From DATBLE01 sp963808815 (GTDB lineage Bacteria; Actinomycetota; Thermoleophilia; Gaiellales; Gaiellaceae): DNA of 64,000 nt. The notes under the pieces were generated by a model. The model did no database searches, was not told the DNA's origin, and worked only from the letters and a program-made list of their open reading frames with translations. Position numbers and translations under genes: made by a program. Shown here piece by piece: positions 1 through 8,372 of this stretch; position 1 is the stretch's first letter; every line of letters starts with the position of its first letter. The stretch is from assembly GCA_963808815.1 (NCBI GenBank), contig CAWEGI010000015.1, positions 372,001 through 436,000 of the forward strand. Reading direction: 5' to 3'.

Positions 1-786
1 CTGCAGCCAGTCGACCAGCGAAACCGTGGGCTCTCCGTGCGCGGGATCGTCCCTGCGGCGCTTCTCGACGCCGCGGTTCCAGGGGCAGACCTCCTGGCAG
101 ATGTCGCAGCCGTAGACCATGTCCGCCAGCGACTCCCGGTAGGCCTCCGGGATCGGCTCGGGCGCCTGTGTCCAGTAGGAGAGGCACCGGTTTGCGTCGA
201 GCGTGCCCGGCTCGTCCAGCGCGCCGGTGGGGCAGGCGTCGATGCAGAGGCGGCAGTCGCCGCAGTCGAGCTCGAGCGGCGGAGACGGCTCGACCTCGAC
301 GTCGGTGACGAGCGTGCCCAGGACGACCCACGACCCGTGACGGCGAGTGATCAACATGGTGTTCTTGCCGTAGAAGCCGACGCCGGCCCGTACGGCGCCC
401 TCGCGGTCGACGTGCTGGTTGGCGTCGACCAGGACGCGGTACGACCCGCCCAGCCTCGCGCCGAGCGCATCGAGCTTCTCGCGGAGCTCGGAGTAGCGGT
501 CGCTCCAGGCGTAGCGGGGCAGGCGCCCCTCGCCGGGGCCCGGCGGTGCAGCCGGCGCGTAGTAACAGAGCGCGGCGGCCACGACCGTCCGGGCGCCCGG
601 CAGCAGCGTCTCGGGGTGGCAGGACACCTCGGGCTGCGCCATCGTGAAGCGCATGTCCGCGAACAGCCCGCGGGCGCGCCGTTCCCGGATCTGCAGCTCG
701 GTCTCCGTGTACGGCACGGCGGGCGCGGCCCCGATCGCGTCGATCCCGAGCTCCTCGGCGAGTCGGTCGAGCTCGACCGTCGTCAC
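1..786 (-). CDS. queG: Epoxyqueuosine reductase QueG (3' end outside window)
   Basis: Cobalamin- and 4Fe-4S-dependent reductase that makes the last step of queuosine synthesis, reducing epoxyqueuosine in tRNA. The visible part begins MTTVELDRLAEELGIDAIGA and carries two ferredoxin-type cysteine clusters, CGDCRLCIDACPTG and CDICQEVCPWN, in the order and spacing of the family. The GTG start at 786 overlaps the stop of the upstream lipoprotein gene as GTGA, so the two are probably co-translated. An ATG nine bases upstream is in another frame and stops at once. The C-terminal HEAT-like part is cut by the window edge. Confidence 0.9.
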   Translation of the reverse strand, partial: MTTVELDRLAEELGIDAIGAAPAVPYTETELQIRERRARGLFADMRFTMAQPEVSCHPETLLPGARTVVAAALCYYAPAAPPGPGEGRLPRYAWSDRYSELREKLDALGARLGGSYRVLVDANQHVDREGAVRAGVGFYGKNTMLITRRHGSWVVLGTLVTDVEVEPSPPLELDCGDCRLCIDACPTGALDEPGTLDANRCLSYWTQAPEPIPEAYRESLADMVYGCDICQEVCPWNRGVEKRRRDDPAHGEPTVSLVDWLQ

Positions 787-1181
787 GACCGCATTGTGAC
801 GCCTGGCGCGCCCCGACAGGCGAGCGCACCCAGGCGGCCCGAGTAGCCGGCGATCTTCCCCTGGGCGATCGCGAGCTGAACGAGCGGATCCATCTTCTCC
901 TGCTGCTGCTTCCGGCCCTCGATCACGTCCGCGGCCCCGACAGCGAGCCGCTCCGCGCTCAGCCAGCGCTCGTACAGGTCGCGCTCGTCGGCCGGCGGCC
1001 GCAGCCTCCGTAGGCCGGCGATCCTCGCTCGGTGCGTCTTCGTCTCGCGGCAAACACGGTCGGCCGAGGCGGCGAAGCCTGCCTTCGTCGGCGGAGGGCT
1101 CTGCCGGCCGTGTGAGCCGCCGCCGCAGCCGGTGAGCAGCACGACCGCTGCCGCCCCGGCGATCGCCAGTTTCCCGGACAC
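783..1181 (-). CDS. Small putative lipoprotein of unknown function
   Basis: About 132 residues. The N-terminus has a short basic start (VSGKLAIAG), a hydrophobic stretch and a lipobox LLTGC followed by a glycine/serine linker, so export and lipidation are predicted. The rest is a helical, charged domain with two further cysteines (DRVCRET, GALACRG). I do not recognise the family. I chose the GTG at 1181 because it sits directly before the signal sequence; the frame is open to 1220. It overlaps queG by four bases, and it is divergent from the oxidoreductase gene starting at 1204, leaving only about 22 bp for both promoters. Confidence 0.6.
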   Translation of the reverse strand: MSGKLAIAGAAAVVLLTGCGGGSHGRQSPPPTKAGFAASADRVCRETKTHRARIAGLRRLRPPADERDLYERWLSAERLAVGAADVIEGRKQQQEKMDPLVQLAIAQGKIAGYSGRLGALACRGAPGVTMRS

Positions 1182-1203
1182 GTTCCGACTATACGATCGT
1201 TCA

Positions 1204-2188
1204 GTGAAGGCAATCGTCATCCACGAGGACGGCGGGCCAGAGGTCCTCCGCTACGAGGACATCCCGGATCCGTTCGCGGGGCCTGGCGAGGTCCTGGTGC
1301 GAATGCGCTTCGCGTCGCTGAACCACTTGGACGTCTGGACGCGAAAGGGCCTCCCGTCGGCGCCGAAACCGCACATCCTCGGGGCGGACGGATCCGGCGT
1401 GATCGAGGCGCTCGGCGACGGTGTCTCCGATCTGGAGCCCGGCCAGCCGGTCGTGATCAACCCGGGGCTCGAGCACGACGGGGTCATCCACGTGATCGGC
1501 GAGCACACACAGGGGGTGCACGCGGAGCTGGCAGCGATTCCGGCGACGAACGTGGTCCCGCTGAGAGACGGCGTCTCGTTCGAGGAGGCGGCGGCCTTTC
1601 CGCTGGTCTACGAGACCGCGTACCGGATGCTGGTCACGCGGGGCGCTCTTCAGGCGGGCGAGTGGGTGCTGATCTGGGGAATCGGCGGCGGGGTCGCGAC
1701 CGCGGCGTTCCGGATCGCGCAGGCGCTAGGGGCGCGGACGATCGTCACGTCGTCCAGCGACGCGAAGCTCGCCCGGGCGGCGGAACTCGGCGCCGACCTC
1801 ACGGTGAACCACGAGAGTGGCGACGTGGTCGCGGCTGTCAAGGAGGCGACCGGCCGGAGGCGCCGACGTCGTCGTCGAGACCGTGGGCGAGGCCACGTGG
1901 AAGCGCACCCTGGACGCCGCGCGGCCCGGCGGGCGGGTCGTCGTCTGCGGGGCGACCTCGGGCCCGAACCCGCCGGCGGCGCTGCATCGGCTCTGGTGGA
2001 AGCAGCTCGACCTGCTCGGCTCGACGATGGGCACTCGGGCCGACTTCGACGGCGCGTACGACCTGGTCGCTGCGGGCGCGACACCGGTGATCGACTCGGT
2101 GCTGCCGCTCGCCGAGGCCCATGCCGCCCACGAGCGCCTGGAGTCGGGCGAGCAGTTCGGGAAGATTTTGCTCAGCATTCCCGCCTGA
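1204..2188 (+). CDS. Zinc-type/quinone oxidoreductase (MDR family), with one frameshift
   Basis: Medium-chain dehydrogenase/reductase that would use NAD(P)H to reduce quinones or enones. The GroES-like N-terminal half starts at GTG 1204 (VKAIVIHEDGGPEVLRYED); the Rossmann motif is WGIGGGVATAAFRIAQALGA. Near 1855 the frame breaks in a GGCCGG run: the first frame ends in an arginine-rich run, while frame +1 continues correctly as GGADVVVETVGEATWKRTLD to GKILLSIPA at 2188. Removing one base restores a protein of about 327 residues, the usual length, so I treat it as one gene with an indel. A perfect hairpin follows the stop at 2204. Confidence 0.82.
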
Positions 2189-2203
2189 GACCACGTCGGT
2201 CGA

Positions 2204-2222
2204 GGCCGGGCTCTGCCCGGCC
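2204..2222. terminator. Hairpin, GCCGGGC palindrome family
   Basis: Perfect 8-bp stem GGCCGGGC/GCCCGGCC with a TCT loop, 16 bases after the oxidoreductase stop. There is no U-tract. The same core (GCCGGGC, three-base loop, GCCCGGC) recurs at 15305, so this is both a terminator candidate and a member of a dispersed palindrome family. Confidence 0.55.
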
Positions 2223-2224
2223 GG

Positions 2225-2954
2225 AACCCACTCAGGTTCTGGCAATAACCGACCCGCACTGAGCTGCCCCTGCTCCGCGAGCTTCAGCCGAGCGCGCTGC
2301 AGCCGGCAAGGAGGCGTGGCCCGCGCGGTGCCCGCGCAAGACGGCCGCCATCAGAACCTCCTCGTCGGATGGAACGCCTTGGCAGTCCACAGGGATATGC
2401 ACCGGTTCTGTGCGTTCGCGGTCACGCTTAGCTCACCGGATGACCACGAACTCGGCACCTCAGTTGGTCCGGCGCGCATGGAGACTGCCCTTCTGGGCGG
2501 ATGCCTCCGAAGGGGGCGGGCTGCAGGACACGCGGCATGGGAGAGGCGATCGCCGCGCGCCGCAAGCCCGCCCCCGGCCGAATCTATTGTCGGGCAACGC
2601 GATCCCTCGCCCGATCGCGGTCTGCCCGCACAAACGTGACAAGGCGCGTTCACCCCTTCGCAACCGGTGGTCGTGAAAGGCTCGCGACAAGCGGGAAACG
2701 AGAACCATCCTCCTCTCGACCGCGTGGTGGACGCCAGGCAGCACGGCTCGCGTCACGCCGAGCCGTGGTGCCGCCCTCAGTCTCAGCCGCTTGGTCACGT
2801 TTCTAATGCGATCGCCAGACGACATCGCTACCCTGGCGCGCCGGCGGGTGTCTGCTGCCGTGCCGTCAGGGCACTCTCTCTCCCCCGCCCGGGCGCCTAT
2901 CGGTCCGGGCACCCGCCGCCACATTTGGTGCGTGTCCTCGTCATTCGTCAGTCC
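2225..2954. other. No gene seen
   Basis: About 730 bp between the oxidoreductase hairpin and the beta-helix gene. Open frames exist on both strands but read as arginine/proline-rich high-GC noise with no recognisable motif. I see no tRNA, repeat array or clear terminator here. Confidence 0.4.
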
Positions 2955-3773
2955 TCAGCAGAGGAAGGCGGGGTTGCATTCGGCAGGGTCGTCGTTGCCG
3001 CGGGCGACGTTGACGCCGACCGGTGCTGCTCCCTCGACACGAATGCCGAGTCCGGAGGCATCGTGGGGTTGGAAGCCGTTCCCGTCGGCTTGGTTGCCTT
3101 TGAGCTTGGCCGCGTTCCCGAAAATCACGATGCCGTAGATGTCGTTACCGGACACGGTCGATGACTTGACCGAGGCGAGATTGCCACCGATCGCAATGCC
3201 CCTGTTGCCATTTCCCGTGCTGATCACCGATGTGATTTTTGGGGCGGCTCCGTCGATGAGGAGTCCGGTGCCACCGTTGCTCGAGGTGGTCGACGACTTG
3301 ATCGAGAAGGCGTCACCGGTGACGGAGATGCCCTCACCGGCGTTTGCCGTGGCGCTCGACGACGCGACTGAGGTCGAGTCGCCCCTGAGGTCGAACCCGC
3401 CGAAGCTGCTGCCGGAGACAGCGACGTTGACGATCGAGAGATGGTCGGTGCCGTTGTCGGCGAAAAGGCCAATGCTGAACTCGCGGATCACCCCGTTCTT
3501 GATGGTGACCTTGCTGCTCGGAAAGACTTCCACACCGAAGTCGGGCCCGCCGTCACTGGTGAGCGTATGCCCGTTCAGGTCGATCGTGACCTGCGACGCG
3601 TTGACGAAAATCCCGTTGCCGGTGCAGGTCAGGTCCTGCGTCAGCACCGCATTCGTGGTCACGAACTGCGCGCATGCGGTGATCGGCGTAACCCCCTTGC
3701 CGTTCGCCTCCGGCGCAACAGCCACAAGCACGACCACCGCAAGCGCGGCCAGCACGATCCGATGCACAGTCAT
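2955..3773 (-). CDS. Exported right-handed beta-helix protein
   Basis: 272 residues. A signal peptide (MTVHRIVLAALAVVVLVAVA, then small residues) is followed by repeating turns of the parallel beta-helix type: VTIDLNGHTLTSDGG, VTIKNGVIREFSIGL, LSIVNVAVSGSSFGG, then SGNDIYGIVIFGNAAKLKGN. These rungs resemble the NosD/pectate-lyase-like fold of secreted carbohydrate-binding or surface proteins. Cysteines near the start (ITACAQF, DLTCTG) and end (ECNPAFLC) may form disulfides. The substrate is unknown. It stands alone; base usage is less GC-biased than its neighbours and it lies beside an integrase scrap, so transfer is possible. Confidence 0.7.
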   Translation of the reverse strand: MTVHRIVLAALAVVVLVAVAPEANGKGVTPITACAQFVTTNAVLTQDLTCTGNGIFVNASQVTIDLNGHTLTSDGGPDFGVEVFPSSKVTIKNGVIREFSIGLFADNGTDHLSIVNVAVSGSSFGGFDLRGDSTSVASSSATANAGEGISVTGDAFSIKSSTTSSNGGTGLLIDGAAPKITSVISTGNGNRGIAIGGNLASVKSSTVSGNDIYGIVIFGNAAKLKGNQADGNGFQPHDASGLGIRVEGAAPVGVNVARGNDDPAECNPAFLC

Positions 3774-3868
3774 CGTCGCCTCCCTAACCGTCGTGACGGA
3801 TGGCGCGATCGTACTCCGGCGCTGGTAGTCGTTCCAACCGCCGCTGAAAGGCCGAGCTGCCCTCCCAG

Positions 3869-3998
3869 ACCGTTGGCGTGGTGGTCTCGCAGCGACTCGG
3901 TCACTCCACGATCAGCATCACGCTCGATACCTACAGCGACGGTACTGCCGGGCCTTCAGGAGGAAGCGGCCGCGACGGTCGCAGCACTCGTCGGTTAG
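3869..3998 (+). pseudogene. 3' remnant of a tyrosine recombinase (phage integrase)
   Basis: Frame starting near 3869 reads VVSQRLGHSTISITLDTYS, which is the conserved C-terminal box of tyrosine recombinases, with the LGH histidine and the catalytic tyrosine in DTYS. One extra base just after this shifts the frame, which then reads VLPGLQEEAAATVAALVG to a TAG at 3996, a typical integrase tail. The catalytic domain upstream is absent, so this is a decayed scrap marking an old integration. Confidence 0.75.
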
Positions 3999-4028
3999 CA
4001 GACGGGCTTCGGCGAGCGCCGGATTTGG

Positions 4029-4328
4029 CTAGCCGAAGCCGAGGATGAACTTCGCGTCGTCCGACATGCGGTCGGGCGTCCAGGGCGGATCCCACGTCAG
4101 CTCGATCTCGACGTCCTCGACGCCGGGCACCGACGACGCGACATTGTGGATGTCCTCCTGGATCATCGGGCCGGCCGGGCAGCCCATCGACGTCAGCGAG
4201 TGGATCACCTTGACCTTAGGCCCGTCGACCTCGACGTCGTAGAGCAGCCCGAGCTCGACGATGTCCATCCCGAGCTCGGGATCCTCGACCCCGTGCAGCG
4301 CCTCGACCACTTCGTCCTTCGTCGGCAT
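4029..4328 (-). CDS. MIP18/DUF59 family iron-sulfur assembly protein
   Basis: 99 residues, full length for the single-domain family related to SufT and PaaD, which help load Fe-S clusters. Seen: the N-terminal VVEALHGVEDPELGMDIVELGL block and the signature loop TSMGCPAGP with its conserved cysteine, then the WDPPWTPDRMSDDAKF tail. The start ATG at 4328 fits the family start. No suf genes are adjacent in the window, so the partner is unknown. Confidence 0.85.
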   Translation of the reverse strand: MPTKDEVVEALHGVEDPELGMDIVELGLLYDVEVDGPKVKVIHSLTSMGCPAGPMIQEDIHNVASSVPGVEDVEIELTWDPPWTPDRMSDDAKFILGFG

Positions 4329-4365
4329 ACATCGAGTGTATCCGGCCGGCGGGCAGGGCCGGGAA

Positions 4366-4385
4366 GGCCAGACTTCAGTCTGGCC
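4366..4385. terminator. Hairpin between DUF59 gene and glpX
   Basis: 9-bp perfect stem GGCCAGACT/AGTCTGGCC with a 2-base loop. It lies upstream of the DUF59 start (4328) and past the glpX stop, so it probably belongs to the glpX 3' end or to the palindrome families of this genome. Confidence 0.45.
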
Positions 4386-4418
4386 CCTTGCCTTTCGGTG
4401 GCGCCACTGTGTAAGGCC

Positions 4419-4440
4419 GGGACAGGCTGAAGCCTGTCCC
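4419..4440. terminator. Hairpin at glpX 3' end, GACAGGCT family
   Basis: 10-bp perfect stem GGGACAGGCT/AGCCTGTCCC with a GA loop, touching the glpX stop codon (4440-4442). The core GACAGGCT...AGCCTGTC recurs at 28188 and in its mirror copy at 42504. Confidence 0.6.
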
Positions 4441-5447
4441 TAATACCCGAGCAACCTCACCTCTTCACGCCGCTCCCGCGCGAAGAAGTGGATTCCGTCG
4501 GTGAACCGCACCCAGTTGCAGCGGGTGCACATGACCAGCGAGTGTGTGCGGGCGCTGTCGGCGAGGAAGCGGACGCCGCGCAAGAGGTCGCCGTTCGAGA
4601 CGCCGGTGGCGGCGACGATCACCTCGCCGGAGACGAGATCGTCGATGCCGAACACCTGCTCGACGTCCTCGATGCCGTACTCGCGCGCCGCTTCGATCTC
4701 GTGCCGGGACGTCGGCCAGAGCTGCGTCTGCACCTCGCCGCCGAGGCAGCGGAGCGCGCCTGCGGTCAGAACCGCCTGGCGTGTGCCGCCGATCCCGATC
4801 GCCAGGTGGTCGTTCGTCCCGCGGATCGCCGCCGAGATCGACGCGGTCACGGTGCCGTCCTGGATGAGCTTGATCCGTGCTCCAGCCGCGCGGATCTCCT
4901 CGATCAGGTCGTGGTGGCGTGGTCGGTCGAGCACGATCGTGGTCACGTCGCCCACGTTGCGGCCGAAGGCGTCCGCGATCGCGCGGACGTTGTCGCCGAC
5001 CGGTGCGAGCAGGCTGATCCGCCCACGCGCGAGCGGCCCGGCGGCGATCGTCCGCATGTACATGTCGGGGAGGCGCCGGAGTTTGCCGGGCTCGGCGGCA
5101 ACGATCATCGAGATCGCCCCGTTGCCTCCCCGGGCGACGACGCCGCGGCCCTCCAGGGGGTCGAGCGCGAGGTCGACGTCGATCCCGCCGGCGCCCAGCG
5201 CCTCGGGCATGCTCGTCTCGCCGTCGCCTGCGCCGATCAACACTCGGCCCGTCATCGGCAACTCGTCGAGTCCACCCCGCATGCCGGAGAGGGCGGCCTC
5301 CTCGGCGCTCTCCTGGTCGGCGCGCCCCAGCCAGCGTGCGCCCGCAAGCGCAGCGCGTTCGGTCGCGCGCAGGTACGTGACGCAGAGGCAGAGATCGGTC
5401 CGCTCCTCGCCGGCGGACGAGGGTGCAACCTCCTGCTCGGTCTCCAT
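4440..5447 (-). CDS. glpX: Class II fructose-1,6-bisphosphatase GlpX
   Basis: Metal-dependent phosphatase of gluconeogenesis, hydrolysing fructose-1,6-bisphosphate. 335 residues. Diagnostic features: GAGDGETSMPEALG, DLALDPLEGRGVVARGGNGAIS (metal-site DPLEG), the DMYMRTIAAGP block and IAIGIGGTRQAVLTAGALRCLGG. The C-terminus is a little longer than usual, with CTRCNWVRFTDGIHFFAR. The ATG at 5447 overlaps the upstream kinase stop (TGATG), so it is translationally coupled to the 2-phosphoglycerate kinase and diphosphoglycerate synthetase genes. The frame stays open upstream for some 300 codons but only as antisense-like noise. Confidence 0.92.
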   Translation of the reverse strand: METEQEVAPSSAGEERTDLCLCVTYLRATERAALAGARWLGRADQESAEEAALSGMRGGLDELPMTGRVLIGAGDGETSMPEALGAGGIDVDLALDPLEGRGVVARGGNGAISMIVAAEPGKLRRLPDMYMRTIAAGPLARGRISLLAPVGDNVRAIADAFGRNVGDVTTIVLDRPRHHDLIEEIRAAGARIKLIQDGTVTASISAAIRGTNDHLAIGIGGTRQAVLTAGALRCLGGEVQTQLWPTSRHEIEAAREYGIEDVEQVFGIDDLVSGEVIVAATGVSNGDLLRGVRFLADSARTHSLVMCTRCNWVRFTDGIHFFARERREEVRLLGY

Positions 5448-6337
5448 CACACCTTCACGAATCGCTCGGCGCCGGCCACGACGAGCTCCATCACGGTTCC
5501 GATCGAGAGCTCCATGTTCCCGTTCTCGACGACCGGCACCCGGCAAGCGCGTGCCCGCTCGAGGATGAAATCCTGGAGCGTCCGGATCTCGCCGAGGCCG
5601 TCGAGGTACTTCTGGACCGGCCGAAGCCCTTCCGAGTGCGTGTCGCGGACCCAGAAATGCGAGGCGTGCAGGTCCACATCCTCGATGGCCAGCACGCAGT
5701 GGACGACCACCGCCCCCTCGACGGGCGCCAGCATGCCGGGTACCAGGTGAACCCCCTCGAGCACGAGCGACCACCCCTCGTGCAGTGCCCGGTCGATCAG
5801 CCCGCGCACGCCGATGAGGACGTTGCGCGTCTGCTCGACGAACCCCTCGACCGCGCCGAGCCCGTCCTCCTCGGGCGGCACCTCGAAGCTCGAGTAGTGG
5901 ATCGAGGGCATGAAGTCGCGCTTCAGGAACGCGCGCATCGTCTGCCGCACGAAGTCGGTCGACGTCACCCGCGTGATGCCGAGCCGGTAGGCGACCTCGG
6001 TCGCGACCGTCGACTTGCCGGTGCCGGTCGCTCCGCCGATCAGGACGATGATGGGCAGGTCGAGCTCGCGCAGGGCCTCGGACCGGCGGAGTCGTCGGAT
6101 CGCCTGCGAGCCTTCGTTCTCGCCGAGTACCTCGAGCGCGAGCTCTTCGAGCCGGTCGAGGTCGACCGCCTCCTCCCCACGCTCGGCCAGGTCGACGCCG
6201 ACCCGCAACGCCAGCTCGTACGCCCGCACGGCGGGGACGCCCGCCGCCACCAGCGCCCGCGCCATCAGGCCCCTCGAGTATGGAAGGCCGTCCGCGCCGC
6301 CGAGCGGGAGCGGTTCGGCGTGCCGTGGCTCGGTCAT
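5447..6337 (-). CDS. 2-phosphoglycerate kinase-like protein
   Basis: 296 residues. An N-terminal region resembling an ATP-cone (about 20-75: PYSRGLMARALVAAGVPAVRAYELAL) precedes a P-loop kinase domain with GGATGTGKST at about 101-110 and a downstream LVLEGVHLVPG strand. This is the architecture of 2-phosphoglycerate kinases from thermophilic methanogens, which make 2,3-bisphosphoglycerate, the precursor of cyclic 2,3-diphosphoglycerate. It overlaps the upstream cyclase-type synthetase by four bases (ATGA) and glpX by one base. The pairing with the synthetase strongly supports the function; activity is an inference. Confidence 0.82.
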   Translation of the reverse strand: MTEPRHAEPLPLGGADGLPYSRGLMARALVAAGVPAVRAYELALRVGVDLAERGEEAVDLDRLEELALEVLGENEGSQAIRRLRRSEALRELDLPIIVLIGGATGTGKSTVATEVAYRLGITRVTSTDFVRQTMRAFLKRDFMPSIHYSSFEVPPEEDGLGAVEGFVEQTRNVLIGVRGLIDRALHEGWSLVLEGVHLVPGMLAPVEGAVVVHCVLAIEDVDLHASHFWVRDTHSEGLRPVQKYLDGLGEIRTLQDFILERARACRVPVVENGNMELSIGTVMELVVAGAERFVKV

Positions 6338-7515
6338 CGCCGGACATTCTCCCGCGCCGAAGCCTCTGACGCCACCTCCGCGAGCTCGAGCAGCACTTCG
6401 TCCAGGCCGGGAGCGACCACGTCGTTCGCGGCCAGCATCACCTCGAGCCCTCGTTCAGCGGCGTGCTCGGCGACGACGTCGATCGCCGCCGCCTTCAGCT
6501 CGACGACATAGACGTCCGCGTCGATGCCGTCCAGCTCGCGCTCAAGCCGGGCTCGGTCGGCGAGGCTCTGCGACGCGAAGACCACGTTCTCGAGGTGGTC
6601 GAGGCGCGCCGGGCCTGTCGTGAAGACAGCCGCCCGCCGGCCGTCGAGCGAGCCGACGGGCCGCAGGCGCAGGTCGAACAGGAGCGCTCTGCGTCCGAGT
6701 GTCCCGGCCGCGGCGGCGACCTCCGGGCTCATGGTCAGGACGAGGTCGCTGATCAGCGCGCGGTACGGATTGAGGCCCGAGTCGAGGTCGTGCGCGACCA
6801 GGATGCGGGCACCGGCGGCGACCGGCGGGATCGCGGCGCCGCTGCCGTCGAAGACGACCAGGTCGGGCTCCAGAGCCGCGCCCACCTGGGCGCCCTCGAG
6901 CACCGTCGAGGTGAAAGGCGCGCCGGCGAGCCCACCCCCGCAGCGCCGGCAGCCGACGGTCGGCACGCCCGCGAGCGCGGCCGTCTCGAGATGGTCGGAG
7001 GCGGCATGGCGACCGGCGCGCGACAGCGTCAGGAGGTCGTCGAGCGTCGGCGGGGCCTCGATCACCTCCGGCTCGGCCGGGCCGCCGCGGCCCATCGCGA
7101 CGACGACGACGTCGCGGTCGCGTGAGAGCAGACGAGCGAGATGGCCCGTGACGGAAGTCTTCCCGACGCGCTTGCCCGTCCCGATCACGGCCAGCGACGG
7201 CAGCGCGAACAGCTCGAACGGAGGCGGGTCGAAGCGGAAGTCCGCTCCGACGTACGGGACGCCGGCCGCCAGCGCTCTCGACGCGAGCGCGAAGCGTTGC
7301 CTGGGTGGCAGCACGGGCTCGTCGGACAGGTCGACGACGATATCGGGCCGATGCTCGGCAATCGCCTCCTCGAGGCCGGCGCCCAGCAACAGCCCGTAGT
7401 CCTCGCCGCCACGGAGCTTCTCCGTGCCGCCGGCGAACACGGCGGCGACGAAGTCGTAGGGCAGCTCGGCGAGCGCGTCGCGAACGACCGGCGGGTAGTG
7501 CTCCCCGTCGATCAC
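6334..7515 (-). CDS. Cyclic 2,3-diphosphoglycerate synthetase
   Basis: About 393 residues, a little shorter than archaeal homologues. It would cyclise 2,3-bisphosphoglycerate with ATP to cyclic 2,3-diphosphoglycerate, a thermoprotectant and phosphate store in some methanogens. Seen: the family start VIDGEHYPPVVRDAL, the FAGGTEKL block, VDLSDEPVLPPRQRF, a P-loop-like IGTGKRVGKTSVTGHLARLL near 111-130, and a GCRRCGGGLAG loop. GTG 7515 is the best canonical start; an upstream CTG (LSRAVAVIDGEH) would bring it closer to the preceding stop. The stop overlaps the kinase start as ATGA. Function rests on family resemblance and gene pairing. Confidence 0.8.
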   Translation of the reverse strand: MIDGEHYPPVVRDALAELPYDFVAAVFAGGTEKLRGGEDYGLLLGAGLEEAIAEHRPDIVVDLSDEPVLPPRQRFALASRALAAGVPYVGADFRFDPPPFELFALPSLAVIGTGKRVGKTSVTGHLARLLSRDRDVVVVAMGRGGPAEPEVIEAPPTLDDLLTLSRAGRHAASDHLETAALAGVPTVGCRRCGGGLAGAPFTSTVLEGAQVGAALEPDLVVFDGSGAAIPPVAAGARILVAHDLDSGLNPYRALISDLVLTMSPEVAAAAGTLGRRALLFDLRLRPVGSLDGRRAAVFTTGPARLDHLENVVFASQSLADRARLERELDGIDADVYVVELKAAAIDVVAEHAAERGLEVMLAANDVVAPGLDEVLLELAEVASEASARENVRR

Positions 7516-7529
7516 GGCGACCGCCCGGC

Positions 7530-8330
7530 TCAGATTCGCGACGAGAGCTCTCCCTCGATCCGCGCGGTGTACTTCTCGAACTCGAGCGTCTCGATCGAGA
7601 ACTGGATGATCCGTTCCTGGCCGTGGAACGGATACCGCCGCCAGACCGACACGTGCGCCCCCTCGACCTCGATCACGTTGTAACAGGGCCGTGTGTTCCC
7701 GCGGAGACGTAGCGACGAGACAGTGCCGGCGTTGAGGATGAACATGTTCTCGAGCCGCCATGCGTACGGGACGTGCTTGTGCCCCGAGAGGACCATCTGC
7801 ACACGTGCGCGCTGGAGGCACTCGAGGGCGTCGCCGGCGTCGTAGACGACGTTGCGCTCCCGGCCCGTCCCCGGCACCGGCAGCAGGTGGTGGTGGAGGA
7901 CGAAGATCCGTAGTTCCGAGTCGTCGGCGAACTGCTCTTCGATCCACGGATAGCGGCCGCGGCCGATCTGGCCGTGGTCGAGATCCGGCTCGGTCGAGTC
8001 GACCGCGACGATCGTCGTCGTCCCGATCCGCAACACCGAGTTGCGCTGACCGAACAGCTCCTCGAAGTGGATGTAGCCGACATTGCGTGCGTCGTGGTTT
8101 CCGGGGATGACGACGAAGGACTTGCACTGCAGCCGCGACAGATACTCCTGCGCCTGCATGTATTCGGGCTTGAAGCCGAACGTGGTCAGGTCGCCCGAGC
8201 AGACGACCAGATCGGGATCGAGGTCGTTGATCTCGGAGATCGCGCGCTCCATCAGGTTGGGGACGAAGTACGGCCCGCCGCAGTGGAGGTCGGAGATGTG
8301 CGCGATCGTGAACTGCCCCGCCGCGGCCAT
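7530..8330 (-). CDS. Calcineurin-like metallophosphoesterase
   Basis: 266 residues with the full set of dinuclear-metal motifs: DLHCGG (first D-x-H), GDLTTFG, PGNHDARN, LHHHLLP and GHKHVPYAW. The family cleaves phosphomonoesters or cyclic phosphodiesters. It is the first gene of the run leading into the diphosphoglycerate synthetase (14 bases to that GTG start), so a role in degrading or controlling cyclic 2,3-diphosphoglycerate is conceivable, but this is inference only. The start ATG 8330 follows directly on the divergent gene at 8373. Confidence 0.85.
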   Translation of the reverse strand: MAAAGQFTIAHISDLHCGGPYFVPNLMERAISEINDLDPDLVVCSGDLTTFGFKPEYMQAQEYLSRLQCKSFVVIPGNHDARNVGYIHFEELFGQRNSVLRIGTTTIVAVDSTEPDLDHGQIGRGRYPWIEEQFADDSELRIFVLHHHLLPVPGTGRERNVVYDAGDALECLQRARVQMVLSGHKHVPYAWRLENMFILNAGTVSSLRLRGNTRPCYNVIEVEGAHVSVWRRYPFHGQERIIQFSIETLEFEKYTARIEGELSSRI

Positions 8331-8372
8331 GCGCCTAGTCTAGGGTGTCCGGACCGGCGGGTATCCTGACTC

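Noticed and set aside
37..846. Long plus-strand open frame at the window start
   Set aside because: It is the antisense of queG; composition is arginine/valine-rich and no motif is present.
2225..2954. Possible small genes between the oxidoreductase and the beta-helix gene
   Set aside because: No frame has recognisable protein composition, start signal or motif on either strand.
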